A stretch of DNA of 64,000 nt from Jeongeupia naejangsanensis (GCF_016865585.1 NZ_JAESND010000010.1:1-64000), one strand, 5' to 3'; counted from the stretch's first letter, positions 1 to 9,053 are shown. Translations and numbers: made by a program. The notes: generated by a model not told the origin, from the sequence alone.

Positions 1-105
1 GAAATCCGTCAGTTTTGCCCCAACCAGACAGGCCAAACCGGCCCGAACGCCGCTGCCGGTCCGTCAAACACCGGCAGATCCCGCTTCACCGCCCCCAAAA
101 CACCC

Positions 106-127
106 AGGGCGGCCTGACGGCCGCCCT
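106..127. other. Perfect 9-bp hairpin near left edge
   Basis: Bases 106-114 pair perfectly with 119-127 around a TGAC loop, giving a very GC-rich stem. No T-run follows on either strand, so it may be the end of a plus-strand transcript entering from the left or simply a structured spacer. The rest of bases 1-137 shows no convincing coding frame. Confidence 0.35.
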
Positions 128-137
128 TGGTTCAACA

Positions 138-219
138 CCTATATATATGCAAAACATTCTCACGCTTCCGGATGCGACAACGCCACCCGAAGGTGGCGTT
201 GTCGCTTTACATATATAGG
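138..219. terminator. Strong hairpin inside an outer A/T inverted repeat, downstream of the rRNA methyltransferase gene
   Basis: Bases 174-187 pair perfectly with 192-205 (14 bp). Read on the minus strand the loop is TTCG closed by C-G, a very stable tetraloop. Outer arms CCTATATATATG (138-149) and CATATATAGG (210-219) are also complementary. It lies directly after the stop of the minus-strand gene ending at 222, where a terminator is expected. The minus strand has no U-tract after the stem, and the plus strand has only TTT, so it could be an RNA-stabilising 3' end instead of a classic intrinsic terminator. Confidence 0.5.
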
Positions 220-221
220 CG

Positions 222-1373
222 TCAGTCGTGACCGCGGTTCCCACCGGCGATCATCTTGAACTCGAGCAACCGGCATTCGAGCGCACCGTTGAAGAGCGGC
301 GTCTTCTTCGACGGCTTGAGCCGGATCGCCCTGGCCAGCGCCGGGTCGGCAGTGAAGAAGTAGGCGCGCCAGCCGGTGAAACGCTGCTTCAACACATTGC
401 CCCACTCCGGATAGGCGGCGAGCAGCTTGTCCTGCTCGTCCAGACGGATGCCGTACGGCGGATTGGTCAGCAGCACGCCCTCGGCAGCCGGCGCCCTGGC
501 GTCGAGCATGTTCAGCTGCTTGAGGCTGATCGCGCCGTCGAGCTTGGCGGCGACCAGATTGGCCTGTGCATGCGTCAGCGCCGTCGACGACACGTCGCTG
601 CCACTGATCTGCAGCGGCTGCTCATTCCGCTCGGCATCCTTGGCCGCATTGCGCAGTGCCTGCCACGCTTTTTCGTCGTGCTGGCGCAGGTACTGGAATG
701 CAAAGGTGCGGCGACTGCCCGGCGCAATATTGCGTGCTTTCAGTGCGGCCTCGATCAGGAACGTGCCCGAGCCGCACATCGGATCATACAAGGGCTCGTC
801 GATCTGCCAGCCCGACAGCGCGAGGATGCCGGCGGCGAGGTTTTCGCGCAGCGGCGCTTCGACCGCTTCAACGCGATAGCCACGCTTGAACAGCGCTTCG
901 CCCGAGGTATCCAGATAGATCGTTGCCGTCTTGTCGGTCAGGAACAGCTGGATGCGCATGTCCGGTTCCTGCGTGTCGACCGACGGCCGCGTACCGCCGA
1001 CCTGACGGAAACGGTCGCAGATCGCGTCCTTGACCTTGAGCGCGGCGAGGTTGGTGCTGCGCAGCGGGCTCTTCACCGCCGTGACGCCGACCTTGATCGT
1101 ATTGTCGACGGCGAACAGCGCCGGCCAGTCGATCTTCAGCGCCAGACGATAGAGATCGTCCTCGCGCACATAGGCGCGTTCGTCGAGCTTCCACAGGAAG
1201 CGGCTGGCGATGCGCGAATGCAGGTTGGCCTTCATCATCAGCAGCCAGCTGCCGCTGAACGACACGCCACCGTCGACCGCCGCGATCGTGCTTGCGCCCA
1301 GTTCACCGAGTTCGGTCGCCAGTACGGCTTCGAGACCGCGCGGGCAGGAGGCAAAGAATTGGAACAGTTGCAC
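222..1373 (-). CDS. rlmL: THUMP-domain class I SAM-dependent rRNA methyltransferase (RlmL-like)
   Basis: Predicted cytoplasmic RNA methyltransferase of 383 aa. It corresponds to the N-terminal half of E. coli RlmKL, which makes N2-methylguanosine in 23S rRNA. The N-terminal third is a THUMP RNA-binding region; a Rossmann methyltransferase fold follows, with the motif PMCGSGTFLIEAAL and the catalytic-loop motif NPPYG characteristic of N2-guanine or N6-adenine methyltransferases. The RlmK half is absent, as in many single-domain homologues. The chosen start is GTG at 1373, two bases after the stop of the mksB-like gene. The frame stays open far upstream, but that part lies antisense-free inside mksB and does not look like protein. 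The exact target base cannot be read from the sequence. Confidence 0.85.
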   Translation of the reverse strand: MQLFQFFASCPRGLEAVLATELGELGASTIAAVDGGVSFSGSWLLMMKANLHSRIASRFLWKLDERAYVREDDLYRLALKIDWPALFAVDNTIKVGVTAVKSPLRSTNLAALKVKDAICDRFRQVGGTRPSVDTQEPDMRIQLFLTDKTATIYLDTSGEALFKRGYRVEAVEAPLRENLAAGILALSGWQIDEPLYDPMCGSGTFLIEAALKARNIAPGSRRTFAFQYLRQHDEKAWQALRNAAKDAERNEQPLQISGSDVSSTALTHAQANLVAAKLDGAISLKQLNMLDARAPAAEGVLLTNPPYGIRLDEQDKLLAAYPEWGNVLKQRFTGWRAYFFTADPALARAIRLKPSKKTPLFNGALECRLLEFKMIAGGNRGHD

Positions 1374-1375
1374 GG

Positions 1376-4198
1376 TCAGACTCCGGTTTCGGTGGCGCGC
1401 TCGCCGACACGGCGGCGCGTTTGCATGATCAGCGGCGCCCACGTCTGGCCCGGCTGCTTCTTGCGCGTGGTCAGCGTCAGTTCGGACGGGCCGTAGACAT
1501 TGGTATTGTGCGTCAGCGGCGTGGTGATCAGGTACTGTGCCTGCGTCGCCTTGAGGAAGCCGCCGACGCGGTCGATGTTGAAGATGTCCAGATGCGCGAA
1601 CGGTTCGTCGATGAAGACGAAGCCCGAGGTATTGGCGTCGTCCATCATCAGCCCGATCAGCAGGATCAGCGACTTCATCACCTGCTGGCCGCCCGACGCT
1701 TCGCCGTCGTTCAGCCCCATCATGCCCTTCTGGTCGAAGTTGAAGCGCGCGGTCAGGCCGGCTTGCGCCAGTACGGTGTCGTCGTTTTCCAGATGCGGCG
1801 TATCGAGTTCGACATCGATGCCGGCCAGCTCGCCCAGGCGTTTGACGTTGCGGCCGTAGGCGCGCACCGTCGCGCGCAGCTTGTTGATGTAGGCAGCACG
1901 CGCGTCGTCGGTCAGCTCGCGGGTGCGGGCGACATCGCGCCGGTGCTGGTCGGTATCGCGCTCGATGCCGGCGTAGTCGGCGGCGAGCTTGTCGCGGCGC
2001 GCCAGCACGGTGTCGTCGGTTTCCCAATCCTGGTTGTCGAGCGCGAAACGGATGCGGTCGATCTCGCGCTGCACGTCGCGCACCGAGTCGTACTGTGCCG
2101 CCAGACGGCGCAGATGCTCGGCGGCGACGTATTCGGCCGGCAGTTGCGTCCGCGCGGCACGCAAGCTGCGGATCTGCCGTTTGATGTCGTCGCGCTGCCG
2201 CGCCAGTTGTGCCGACAACTCGGCGATCTGCGCCTCGAGCGCTTCGCGCTGGCGACGCTGCGTCTCGAAGCTGATGCGCGATTCCTCGCGGCCATCGCGC
2301 AGCCCCTGCCACGCCGACTGTGCCGCTGCGAGCCGAGCACCGGCTTCCTGCAGCCGTGTCTGTTCGTCATGGAAGCGCGCAGCAGCAGCGGCGAACTCGT
2401 CCTGACGCGCCGCCAGCTGGACCACGGCCTGCATGCCCATCAATGCCTGCTGGATCTCGGTGATCTGCCGGGTCAGCGCAACCAGCTTGCCTTCGTCGGC
2501 AAGCATCTGCTCGTTCAGTTCGCGCAGCCGGCGACCCGTTTCGTTGCGCCGCGACTGGCGCGCGCCTTCGCCGAAGGCATAGTCGCCGCTGCGAACGCTG
2601 ATGTCGCGCGCACCACGGCGTTCCTTGTGGAAAGCGTCACGGGTGATCCAGTCGCCGTCGAGTGTCTGGCCGTGGGCGACCGAATTGGCACGCTGGGTCC
2701 GGTTGAGCAGATTGGCCAGCCAGTCGGGCACATCGGCGTTGAAGTCGACGACCTCGAGCATGCTGCCCGTGCGTGCGCGCGGCACCGGCTCGCGGTCGGG
2801 CACGATGAAGTGGCGGTAGCGCAGCTTCTGGCCCAGCTCCCACGCACGCTGCCGGTCACCGGCCTTGTTGAGCAGAATGATGTGGCGCGACGGCGCCAGC
2901 ATTGCCTCGACCGCCTCCTGCCATGCCGGATCACGCACTTCGACGATCTCGGTCAGCAACTGGTGACCGACACCGGCCTCGTCGAGCGCCGCGCGCATGT
3001 TGCGGACGAAGTCGGGCAGCATCGGCGCACGGCCCGACTGCAGCGCCGACTGGGTATCGTTGAGCTCGTCGCGCTCGGCGCGTGCCTGGCGCAGCGACTG
3101 GCGCAGCGCGGCTTCGTCGTCCTTGAGCACGGCGAGCCGGTCGTTGAGCTTGACCGCATCGGCACCATCCTCGGCCTCGGCCAGGCGGCGCAGCCGGTCG
3201 GCTTCCTGCAGCAGCTTTTCGGTATCGCGGGCGGCGTCGCGAGCGGCCTGGAACTCGGCGTAGGCGGCATCGTTCTCGGCCTGCGCGGCCTTTTCGCCGT
3301 CGCGGGAGCCGGCCAGACTCGTCTCCAGCTCGCGATAGCCGACATCGAGTGCGGCCAGCGCCTGCTGACGCTCGCGCAATACCCGCCGGGCACCGCGCCA
3401 GTCGTCGACGTTGCCGCGCAGCGCGCCCCATTGTTCGACATAACGCAGCGCCGGCATCACCCGGCTCTCGAGCCGGATGGCGTTGTCCTGCATCGTTCGC
3501 CATTCGAGGTGGTTGTTGGCGCGCAGCTTCAGCCGCTCGACATCGAGCCCCAGCTGGCTCGACTGCTGCTCCATCTTGCCAAGCTCGTCCTCGGCTTCGG
3601 ACAGCCGCAGTTTGGCCTCGTGGTAGTGGTCGAGCACCTGCTTGTCGCCGAACACCTGGAACACCAGATCGAGCAGCGACTTCGGGCTGTATTCGCACAG
3701 CTTGTCGGTATCGCCCTGTTCGAGCGCCAGCACCTCGGCGATCGCCGGCGTCAGCCCGGCAGCTTCGAGCCGGCGACGGTATTCGTTGACGCCGATCCAG
3801 TTCAGCAACGATTCAGTGCCCGGCTGCAGTTCGATCCGGCCTTCGGCGATCGCATACTGGCGCACCCAGTCGCCGCCCTGCTTCTTGATCCGGCAAAAGA
3901 GCGTGATCTCGTCACTGGTGGCCGGGAAGAACAGCGTCGGGAACAGCCCCGACTCGCGGCGCGGATTGCTGACCACGCCACGCAGCCAAGCGACGTTTTC
4001 CTTGTTGTTGCGCACATAGCGCTTGTAGTCGCGCCGGCCCGAGCACTTGAGCGCCAGCATCGTCCGCAGCGCGTCGAGCAGGGTGGTCTTGCCCGAGCCG
4101 TTCGGCCCGACGACGGTGACGATCTGTGCATCCAGCGGCACCTTGATTGCCTGCCAGAAGTCCCAGTGGACCATTTCGAGTTCGCGAATCTGAAACAT
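1376..4198 (-). CDS. mksB: MksB-like condensin SMC ATPase
   Basis: SMC-type ATPase of 940 aa, predicted motor subunit of a MukBEF-like (Mks) condensin that organises chromosomal DNA. Walker A (GPNGSGKTT) is at residues 31-39, the ABC signature SGGQQ near 835 and Walker B/D-loop FVFIDEPFAHLD near 860. Between them lie two long charged heptad-rich coiled coils, separated by a central hinge-like region around residues 400-520. The length is well below canonical SMC (about 1150) or MukB (about 1480) and matches my memory of Pseudomonas MksB (about 940). The ATG at 4198 overlaps the stop of the acetyltransferase gene by one base (TGATG). MksE- and MksF-like genes lie just upstream in the same run. 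No JetD-type nuclease gene is adjacent, which argues for a housekeeping Mks system and against an anti-plasmid Wadjet system. Confidence 0.82.
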   Translation of the reverse strand: MFQIRELEMVHWDFWQAIKVPLDAQIVTVVGPNGSGKTTLLDALRTMLALKCSGRRDYKRYVRNNKENVAWLRGVVSNPRRESGLFPTLFFPATSDEITLFCRIKKQGGDWVRQYAIAEGRIELQPGTESLLNWIGVNEYRRRLEAAGLTPAIAEVLALEQGDTDKLCEYSPKSLLDLVFQVFGDKQVLDHYHEAKLRLSEAEDELGKMEQQSSQLGLDVERLKLRANNHLEWRTMQDNAIRLESRVMPALRYVEQWGALRGNVDDWRGARRVLRERQQALAALDVGYRELETSLAGSRDGEKAAQAENDAAYAEFQAARDAARDTEKLLQEADRLRRLAEAEDGADAVKLNDRLAVLKDDEAALRQSLRQARAERDELNDTQSALQSGRAPMLPDFVRNMRAALDEAGVGHQLLTEIVEVRDPAWQEAVEAMLAPSRHIILLNKAGDRQRAWELGQKLRYRHFIVPDREPVPRARTGSMLEVVDFNADVPDWLANLLNRTQRANSVAHGQTLDGDWITRDAFHKERRGARDISVRSGDYAFGEGARQSRRNETGRRLRELNEQMLADEGKLVALTRQITEIQQALMGMQAVVQLAARQDEFAAAAARFHDEQTRLQEAGARLAAAQSAWQGLRDGREESRISFETQRRQREALEAQIAELSAQLARQRDDIKRQIRSLRAARTQLPAEYVAAEHLRRLAAQYDSVRDVQREIDRIRFALDNQDWETDDTVLARRDKLAADYAGIERDTDQHRRDVARTRELTDDARAAYINKLRATVRAYGRNVKRLGELAGIDVELDTPHLENDDTVLAQAGLTARFNFDQKGMMGLNDGEASGGQQVMKSLILLIGLMMDDANTSGFVFIDEPFAHLDIFNIDRVGGFLKATQAQYLITTPLTHNTNVYGPSELTLTTRKKQPGQTWAPLIMQTRRRVGERATETGV

Positions 4199-4743
4199 CA
4201 GTTTTCCTTGCGCACAACGGCCGGCTGCGGCGGCGTCTTCCGCTCGCTGCGCAGCAGGCCATAGATCAGCTGATCGACCGCCCGGCCGTCGATCAGATAG
4301 TGTTCCCGCAACACGCCTTCCTGCGTGAAGCCCAGCCGCGACCACAGAGCACACGACGCGGCATTGCCGGCCGACACCGTCGCCCAGAGACGCCGGTAGC
4401 CCGCGTCGAACAATTGGCCCGTCCAGACGTGCAACGCAGCAGCGGCGATACCGCGCCCGCGCCACGGCTCCGCGACGTGGACCGACAGCTCGGTGCTTTG
4501 CATCATCGACGAGCGCCGATGCGCGCCTACCAGCCCGACGACATCGCCGTCTACGCGGATGATGCGCAACAGCTCGCCCTCGTCATTCAGTGCGACCGGT
4601 CCGGCCGCCGTGGCCAGACGTTCCGCCAGCTGCGACCCGGTCAGGGCAGCAAACGGCATCACCGCTCGTGCCGACGCTTCGGCACGCAGGCCCGCCCAGA
4701 ACGACGCATCGGCGGCGACAGGTTCGCGCAGCGAGACGTTCAT
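4198..4743 (-). CDS. GNAT family N-acetyltransferase embedded in the condensin operon
   Basis: Protein of 181 aa with the GNAT fold. The acetyl-CoA pyrophosphate-binding motif A is RGRGIA at residues 95-100, followed by NAAS (127-130) and the GF..EG strand/turn (138-143) typical of RimJ/RimL-like enzymes. The family usually acetylates protein N-termini, lysines or small amines; the substrate here is unknown. The start ATG overlaps the stop of the mksE-like gene (ATGA) and its stop overlaps the mksB start (TGATG), so it is translated together with the condensin subunits. Whether it modifies a condensin subunit or is a passenger cannot be told from sequence. Confidence 0.85.
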   Translation of the reverse strand: MNVSLREPVAADASFWAGLRAEASARAVMPFAALTGSQLAERLATAAGPVALNDEGELLRIIRVDGDVVGLVGAHRRSSMMQSTELSVHVAEPWRGRGIAAAALHVWTGQLFDAGYRRLWATVSAGNAASCALWSRLGFTQEGVLREHYLIDGRAVDQLIYGLLRSERKTPPQPAVVRKEN

Positions 4744-5426
4744 TCGTCGCCGGTCTCGTCACCGGCGTCATCCGCCGGCTCGTCGACGGCAATGCGCGTG
4801 CCCGACAGCTTGAGCACCTCGGCCAGCGCGCCGTTGATGATGCGCGGCGCGAGCTTGCCGTAGTCGATCATCAGGTCGAGCAGCGGGCCTTCCTGGATCA
4901 TCCGGTTACGGCGGACGACGAAGCCGAGCTTGGCGAGCTGGCCGAGGTTGGTCGCAAAGCGCATCTTGCCGCCAAGCTGGCGACCGAAGTCGGCATAGAC
5001 CGCATCCTCGGGCACGCCGACCGAGACGTCGTCGCCGTGCGCGATCGGCTTCTCGGCGCCGAACATGTCGGTCTGGGTGTCACCGATTTCCTCGGCGCGC
5101 GAGATCTGCCGCTCGCGCTTGGGCAGGATGATCAGCGCCCAGACGACAACCAGCAGCGCGATCGCGTCACGCGGCAGGCCCATATTGTTCGACAGCCAGT
5201 TCTCGCCTTCGCCGAACACCCAGTCTTCCATCTCGGGCCGCAGTGCGACGGCGATGTGTTCGGCGTACGGGTTCTCCAGCAGCCGCAGGCCGACCTCGCC
5301 GAGCCGGTGCTCGAGGCTTTCGCGGAAGGTTTCGTCGACCAGGGCGCGGCGTGCCAGCGGATCGCGGCGCGGGATGAAACGGTGCGCCAGCAGGCGCGCG
5401 GTCAGAATATTGAGTGCTTGATCCAT
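4740..5426 (-). CDS. mksE: MksE-like condensin subunit
   Basis: Protein of 228 aa, predicted small winged-helix (KITE-type) subunit of the Mks condensin. It is soluble and mostly helical, with a very acidic C-terminus (DEPADDAGDETGDE). Assignment rests mainly on position and size: it lies between a kleisin-like gene of 421 aa and the SMC ATPase, the arrangement of mksF-mksE-mksB operons. Its stop forms an ATGA overlap with the acetyltransferase start and its own start follows the mksF-like stop by two bases. Sequence conservation in this family is low, so a profile search is needed to make the name firm. Confidence 0.68.
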   Translation of the reverse strand: MDQALNILTARLLAHRFIPRRDPLARRALVDETFRESLEHRLGEVGLRLLENPYAEHIAVALRPEMEDWVFGEGENWLSNNMGLPRDAIALLVVVWALIILPKRERQISRAEEIGDTQTDMFGAEKPIAHGDDVSVGVPEDAVYADFGRQLGGKMRFATNLGQLAKLGFVVRRNRMIQEGPLLDLMIDYGKLAPRIINGALAEVLKLSGTRIAVDEPADDAGDETGDE

Positions 5427-5428
5427 GA

Positions 5429-6694
5429 CTACTCGCTACGCAGCGGCGTGAGCCGGCCGCGGGAAATGGTGGCCACTTCGGGGTGGTCGAGTTCGTCGAC
5501 GCTGGCGTCGGTTTCAAGCCGCAGCGGCAGCTTGACCAGATCGGCGACGACGCTCTGCTCGAGCGCGGCGTCGGCGTCGCCGAGCAGCGCAAGCAGCGAA
5601 AGCCGGTAGGCGGTTTCCTGATAGCTGTCGGCGACCACCGACTCGGTCAGCGACGCCGGCAGCGCCTGACCGGCAAGTGCCGACAGTTCTTCGTACAGCG
5701 CCTCGGCCGCGAGCAGCCGCTCTGCTTCGAGTTCGCCGACAATCGGCGCGGCACTCGATGACGGCAGTTCGCTGACCACGTGCTCGGTACGCACCCGGCC
5801 GGTGATTTCGAACTCGGCGACGTCGAGCAGCTCGTCGCTGGTCGCGAACAAGGGTTCGGGATGGAAGGCCAGCAGCCCGTCTGCGAGTTCCGCCAGCGCG
5901 GTCTGACTCTGGCTGCGCAGCCAGTCGGCGACGTTGGTCGACGTCAGCCCGGATTCGCCGAGATGGACACGCTGCGCCGCGAGCTCGGACAGCCGGCGCT
6001 GGAACACGCCGGTCAGCCGCAGCATCCGGCTCTGTGCGTAGGCAATCGACTGGGCCAGATTGAGCGTCGGCAGGTCGAGCGTGTCGTCAGCCAGCAGATC
6101 GCGCATCACCTCGGTGCCCTTCTCGACCCAGCGCCAGACGCTTTCGAGCTTGTCGCGCGCGCTGCGGATGCGGAATTCGGATTGCGACTCGAGCGCAGCC
6201 TCGAAATCGGCGTACAGCTCGTTCAGACGCGCCAGCAGGTGCTGCAAGGCTTCGGCCGACACATCGCCGACAGCTTGGCCGGCGGCTACCTGACCGGTCA
6301 GGTAGCCGAGTTCGGCGTCCTCGCCGGCGAATTGCGTCAGCGTCGTCACTGCCGCCAGCGCGATCCGGCCCGGCTCGGACAAGGCATACAGCTGCGCGTC
6401 GCTGTCCCACACCAGCAGGTCGTTCTGGCGCAGGCGCGCAAGCACGGTCTCCAGCTTGATCGGGTTCAGGTAGGCGAAGTGCGATTGCAGTTCCTGCGGC
6501 GTCCAGCGCGGTGCGTTGGCGCGGGCGCCGATTTCGCGCAGTACCAGCAAGCGCACCAGCACTTCGTCCTCGCCGCCGCGAAACAGCGTGATAAAGGCAT
6601 TGAGCACCGGCCGGGCACGCATCAACCCGGCCAGCGGGCCGAGGTCGGCGGGCACGAAGCCGGGGGCAAAGAAGTCGTCGAGCGTCGATTCCAT
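5429..6694 (-). CDS. mksF: MksF-like kleisin subunit of condensin
   Basis: Predicted kleisin of 421 aa that would bridge the SMC heads and bind MksE. The N-terminal part (about residues 1-110) has winged-helix character. The middle is rich in amphipathic helices, consistent with the MukF/MksF helical region, and an acidic C-terminal part follows. It has no signal peptide or membrane segment. The ATG at 6694 was chosen because it lies 5 bases after the stop of the GT14 gene; a longer frame upstream would run through that gene. It starts the kleisin-MksE-(GNAT)-SMC run. The family name is an inference from gene order, size and helical content. Confidence 0.68.
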   Translation of the reverse strand: MESTLDDFFAPGFVPADLGPLAGLMRARPVLNAFITLFRGGEDEVLVRLLVLREIGARANAPRWTPQELQSHFAYLNPIKLETVLARLRQNDLLVWDSDAQLYALSEPGRIALAAVTTLTQFAGEDAELGYLTGQVAAGQAVGDVSAEALQHLLARLNELYADFEAALESQSEFRIRSARDKLESVWRWVEKGTEVMRDLLADDTLDLPTLNLAQSIAYAQSRMLRLTGVFQRRLSELAAQRVHLGESGLTSTNVADWLRSQSQTALAELADGLLAFHPEPLFATSDELLDVAEFEITGRVRTEHVVSELPSSSAAPIVGELEAERLLAAEALYEELSALAGQALPASLTESVVADSYQETAYRLSLLALLGDADAALEQSVVADLVKLPLRLETDASVDELDHPEVATISRGRLTPLRSE

Positions 6695-6699
6695 CGGAT

Positions 6700-7560
6700 C
6701 TAGATCATCGTGGCGCGCGCATTCAGCGCGGCGTCGAGTTGGGTGGTCAGCACGCCATCGCTGGCGAACTTGCGCGCGAACAGCGCATCGCTGGCCAGCA
6801 GCGCCGGCAGGTCGGCGCCGGTCAGTGTCGCCGGCGACCAAGCACCGGGCGTCCAGACCAGATGCCGCAGCGGATCACGGCCCAGCTGCGACGCATAGCC
6901 GGAGTGCATCAGCACGGTCTGGATGAACATTTCGTCGGGCACCAGCGTACTGCGAAAGAAGTCGATCGCCTTAGGGTAATCGTCACAGAAGCGCAGCACC
7001 GCATCGGCAGCGTCGTGACGCAGACACCACCATTGCGACCCGGCCCAGACCGCCGTCAGCGGCGCCGGCAGCCGGCGGCGCAGGCCGGTGCGGTTCAGCC
7101 CGCGCTGCAGCTTCTGCAGCAGGCGACCGGCCGGGCGGCCGTTCAGTGCTTCGGGATGCCAGGCCTGCCAGCGGTAGCGGACGTCGAATTCGGCTTCGGA
7201 ACGCAGGTCGAGATGACCGGCTGCGCCGCCCTGCGAGAGTCGCGCGACGATCCCGGCGTGCGACTTGATCGGGTAGTCGGCGCCCGACAGCAACACCAGC
7301 CAGTCGCAACCGTCCGCGCGCGCGGCGCGCATCAGGCCCAGTGTCGCGGCGACCAGAGAAAACCCCCCCCAGCGGCAGCGATGGCGGATGATGAAGACCG
7401 TGTCGGCGGGTACCGAGGCCTGCATTGCGGCGAACACGTCGGCCGGCGTATTGGCGTCGACGTGGACGTAGACGCGCACGCCCGGCGCCATCAGCCGGCC
7501 GACCAGCCGCGCCAGCTGCGCCGGCGCGGTATGGGCAAGGATCAGGTACGCCAACCGCAT
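6700..7560 (-). CDS. Glycosyltransferase family 14 (Branch, beta-1,6-GlcNAc-transferase-like)
   Basis: Protein of 286 aa with hallmarks of the core-2/I-branching family GT14: an N-terminal strand (AYLILAH), HVDAN near residue 38, LLSGADYPIKS near residue 95, AGSQWWCL and the PDEMF motif in the C-terminal half. Characterised eukaryotic members transfer GlcNAc; bacterial members are mostly uncharacterised and act on surface glycans. It is soluble, so acts on the cytoplasmic face. The start is ATG at 7560, ten bases after the obgE stop, and its stop lies 5 bases before the mksF-like start. A glycosyltransferase between obgE and condensin genes is unexpected; acceptor and donor are unknown. Confidence 0.82.
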   Translation of the reverse strand: MRLAYLILAHTAPAQLARLVGRLMAPGVRVYVHVDANTPADVFAAMQASVPADTVFIIRHRCRWGGFSLVAATLGLMRAARADGCDWLVLLSGADYPIKSHAGIVARLSQGGAAGHLDLRSEAEFDVRYRWQAWHPEALNGRPAGRLLQKLQRGLNRTGLRRRLPAPLTAVWAGSQWWCLRHDAADAVLRFCDDYPKAIDFFRSTLVPDEMFIQTVLMHSGYASQLGRDPLRHLVWTPGAWSPATLTGADLPALLASDALFARKFASDGVLTTQLDAALNARATMI

Positions 7561-7570
7561 GGCGGGCGGG

Positions 7571-8710
7571 TCAGTCCTCGTCGCCGTCGAAGGCGTCGAG
7601 CGCACCGGCTTCGGACTGGGTCAGCGCCGGTTCGGGCGTCGGCTCGAGCGGCACTTCGCTCGGGCGCACCGCGTCGAGGTAATCCATGATCGCGTAGGTC
7701 AGTTCGCGGGTGTTCTCGCCGGTCAGGCCGGAGATCGTGAACACGCGCAGCGCCTGCGGATCGAACACGTACTCGTTCTCCGGCGCCTTCCAGCCATAGG
7801 CGGCGAGGAAGTCGGCGACGCGCTGTTCGCGCTCGTCTTCCGGAACCATGTCGAGCTTGTTCAGCACCAGCCAGCGCGGCTTGTTGTACAGGTCTTCGTC
7901 GTACTTGCGCAGTTCCTCGACGATGGCCTTGGCCTCGGCGACCGGGTCGACGTTCTCGTCGAACGGTGCCAGATCGACCAGATGCAGCAGCACGCGGGTG
8001 CGCGCCAGATGCTTGAGGAAGCGGTGACCGAGGCCTGCGCCTTCGGCCGCGCCCTCGATCAGCCCCGGAATGTCGGCGATCACGAAGCTGCGGTTTTCGT
8101 CGATGCGCACGACGCCGAGGTTCGGATGCAGCGTGGTGAACGGATAGTCGGCGATCTTCGGCCGCGCAGCAGAAACACTGGCGATGAAGGTCGACTTGCC
8201 GGCATTGGGCATGCCCAGCAGGCCGACATCGGCGAGCACCTTCAGCTCAAGCTTCAGCTCGCGACGCTCGCCTTCTTCGCCCGAGGTGGTCTGGCGCGGC
8301 GCACGGTTGATCGACGACTTGAAATGGATGTTGCCCCAGCCGCCCTTGCCGCCCTTGGCGAGACAGATGCGCTCGCCATCGTGCGTCAGGTCGGCGACGG
8401 TTTCGCCGGTTTCCGAATCGACGATCAGCGTGCCGACCGGGAAGCGCAACACCACGTCGTCGCCGGCCGCGCCGTAGCAATCGGCGCCGCGGCCGGACTC
8501 ACCGTCGCGCGCCTTGTATTTCTTGACGAAGCGGTAATCGACGAGGGTGTTGATGTTCTGGTCGGCGACCGCCCAGATCGTGCCGCCCTTGCCGCCGTCA
8601 CCGCCGTCGGGACCGCCGCGCGGAATGAATTTCTCCCGGCGCATGCTCGCCGAGCCCTTGCCGCCCTTGCCGGCGATGACTTCGATTCTTGCTTCGTCAA
8701 TGAATTTCAT
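7571..8710 (-). CDS. obgE: Obg family GTPase ObgE/CgtA
   Basis: Essential ribosome-assembly and stress GTPase of 379 aa. The N-terminal glycine-rich Obg fold covers about residues 1-158 (repeated GGKGG-type turns). The G domain follows with G1 [10 protein letters not shown]3 DIPGL and G4 NKLD. The C-terminal tail is acidic (ending DGDED), as in gammaproteobacterial and betaproteobacterial ObgE. It lies after rplU-rpmA, the standard order. A terminator separates it from rpmA, leaving about 22 bases before the ATG, so it probably depends on readthrough or an unseen promoter. Downstream genes follow at very short spacing. Confidence 0.97.
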   Translation of the reverse strand: MKFIDEARIEVIAGKGGKGSASMRREKFIPRGGPDGGDGGKGGTIWAVADQNINTLVDYRFVKKYKARDGESGRGADCYGAAGDDVVLRFPVGTLIVDSETGETVADLTHDGERICLAKGGKGGWGNIHFKSSINRAPRQTTSGEEGERRELKLELKVLADVGLLGMPNAGKSTFIASVSAARPKIADYPFTTLHPNLGVVRIDENRSFVIADIPGLIEGAAEGAGLGHRFLKHLARTRVLLHLVDLAPFDENVDPVAEAKAIVEELRKYDEDLYNKPRWLVLNKLDMVPEDEREQRVADFLAAYGWKAPENEYVFDPQALRVFTISGLTGENTRELTYAIMDYLDAVRPSEVPLEPTPEPALTQSEAGALDAFDGDED

Positions 8711-8732
8711 AATGCCCTGTCCAGAAGCGAAA

Positions 8733-8760
8733 AAAGCCCTATCCCGCAGGATAGGGCTTT
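8733..8760 (-). terminator. Intrinsic terminator between rpmA and obgE
   Basis: A perfect 12-bp stem (8733-8744 with 8749-8760, loop CGCA). On the minus strand the stem is followed directly by a run of T, so it terminates the rplU-rpmA message. Its strength implies that obgE and the following genes get only part of that transcription. Confidence 0.88.
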
Positions 8761-8780
8761 ATGACCGCGAGTAGCGAAGC

Positions 8781-9053
8781 TTACGCTTCTTCGCCGGTGT
8801 ACGGCAGCACGGTCACGGTGCGACGCTTTGCGGCGCCCTTGATCGCGTACTTGACGTAGCCGTCAACGAGGGCGAACAAGGTGTGATCCTTGCCGATGCC
8901 GACGTTTTCGCCCGGGTGGAATTCGGTACCGCGCTGACGCACGATGATCGAACCTGCCGGAATCAGCTCGCCGCCATACACTTTGATGCCAAGGCGTTTC
9001 GCCTGGGAGTCGCGGCCGTTACGTGAACTACCGCCAGCTTTTTTGTGTGCCAT
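8781..9053 (-). CDS. rpmA: 50S ribosomal protein L27
   Basis: Protein of 90 aa, full length for bacterial L27. It begins [16 protein letters not shown], whose N-terminal tail reaches the peptidyl-transferase centre, and carries the conserved GSIIVRQRG and GKDHTLFAL segments. No N-terminal cleavage extension (seen in Firmicutes) is present. It lies 17 bases after rplU on the same strand. Confidence 0.98.
   Translation of the reverse strand: MAHKKAGGSSRNGRDSQAKRLGIKVYGGELIPAGSIIVRQRGTEFHPGENVGIGKDHTLFALVDGYVKYAIKGAAKRRTVTVLPYTGEEA

Noticed and set aside
1292-4264. Long plus-strand open frame of 990 codons
   Set aside because: Antisense to the mksB-like gene; the translated sequence is rich in Arg, Gln and Leu with no fold motif, a typical shadow of G+C-rich codon usage.
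1376-6694. Wadjet anti-plasmid system (JetABCD)
   Set aside because: The A, B and C-like genes are present, but no D (topoisomerase-VI-like nuclease) gene follows; rlmL is next, so a chromosomal Mks reading is preferred.
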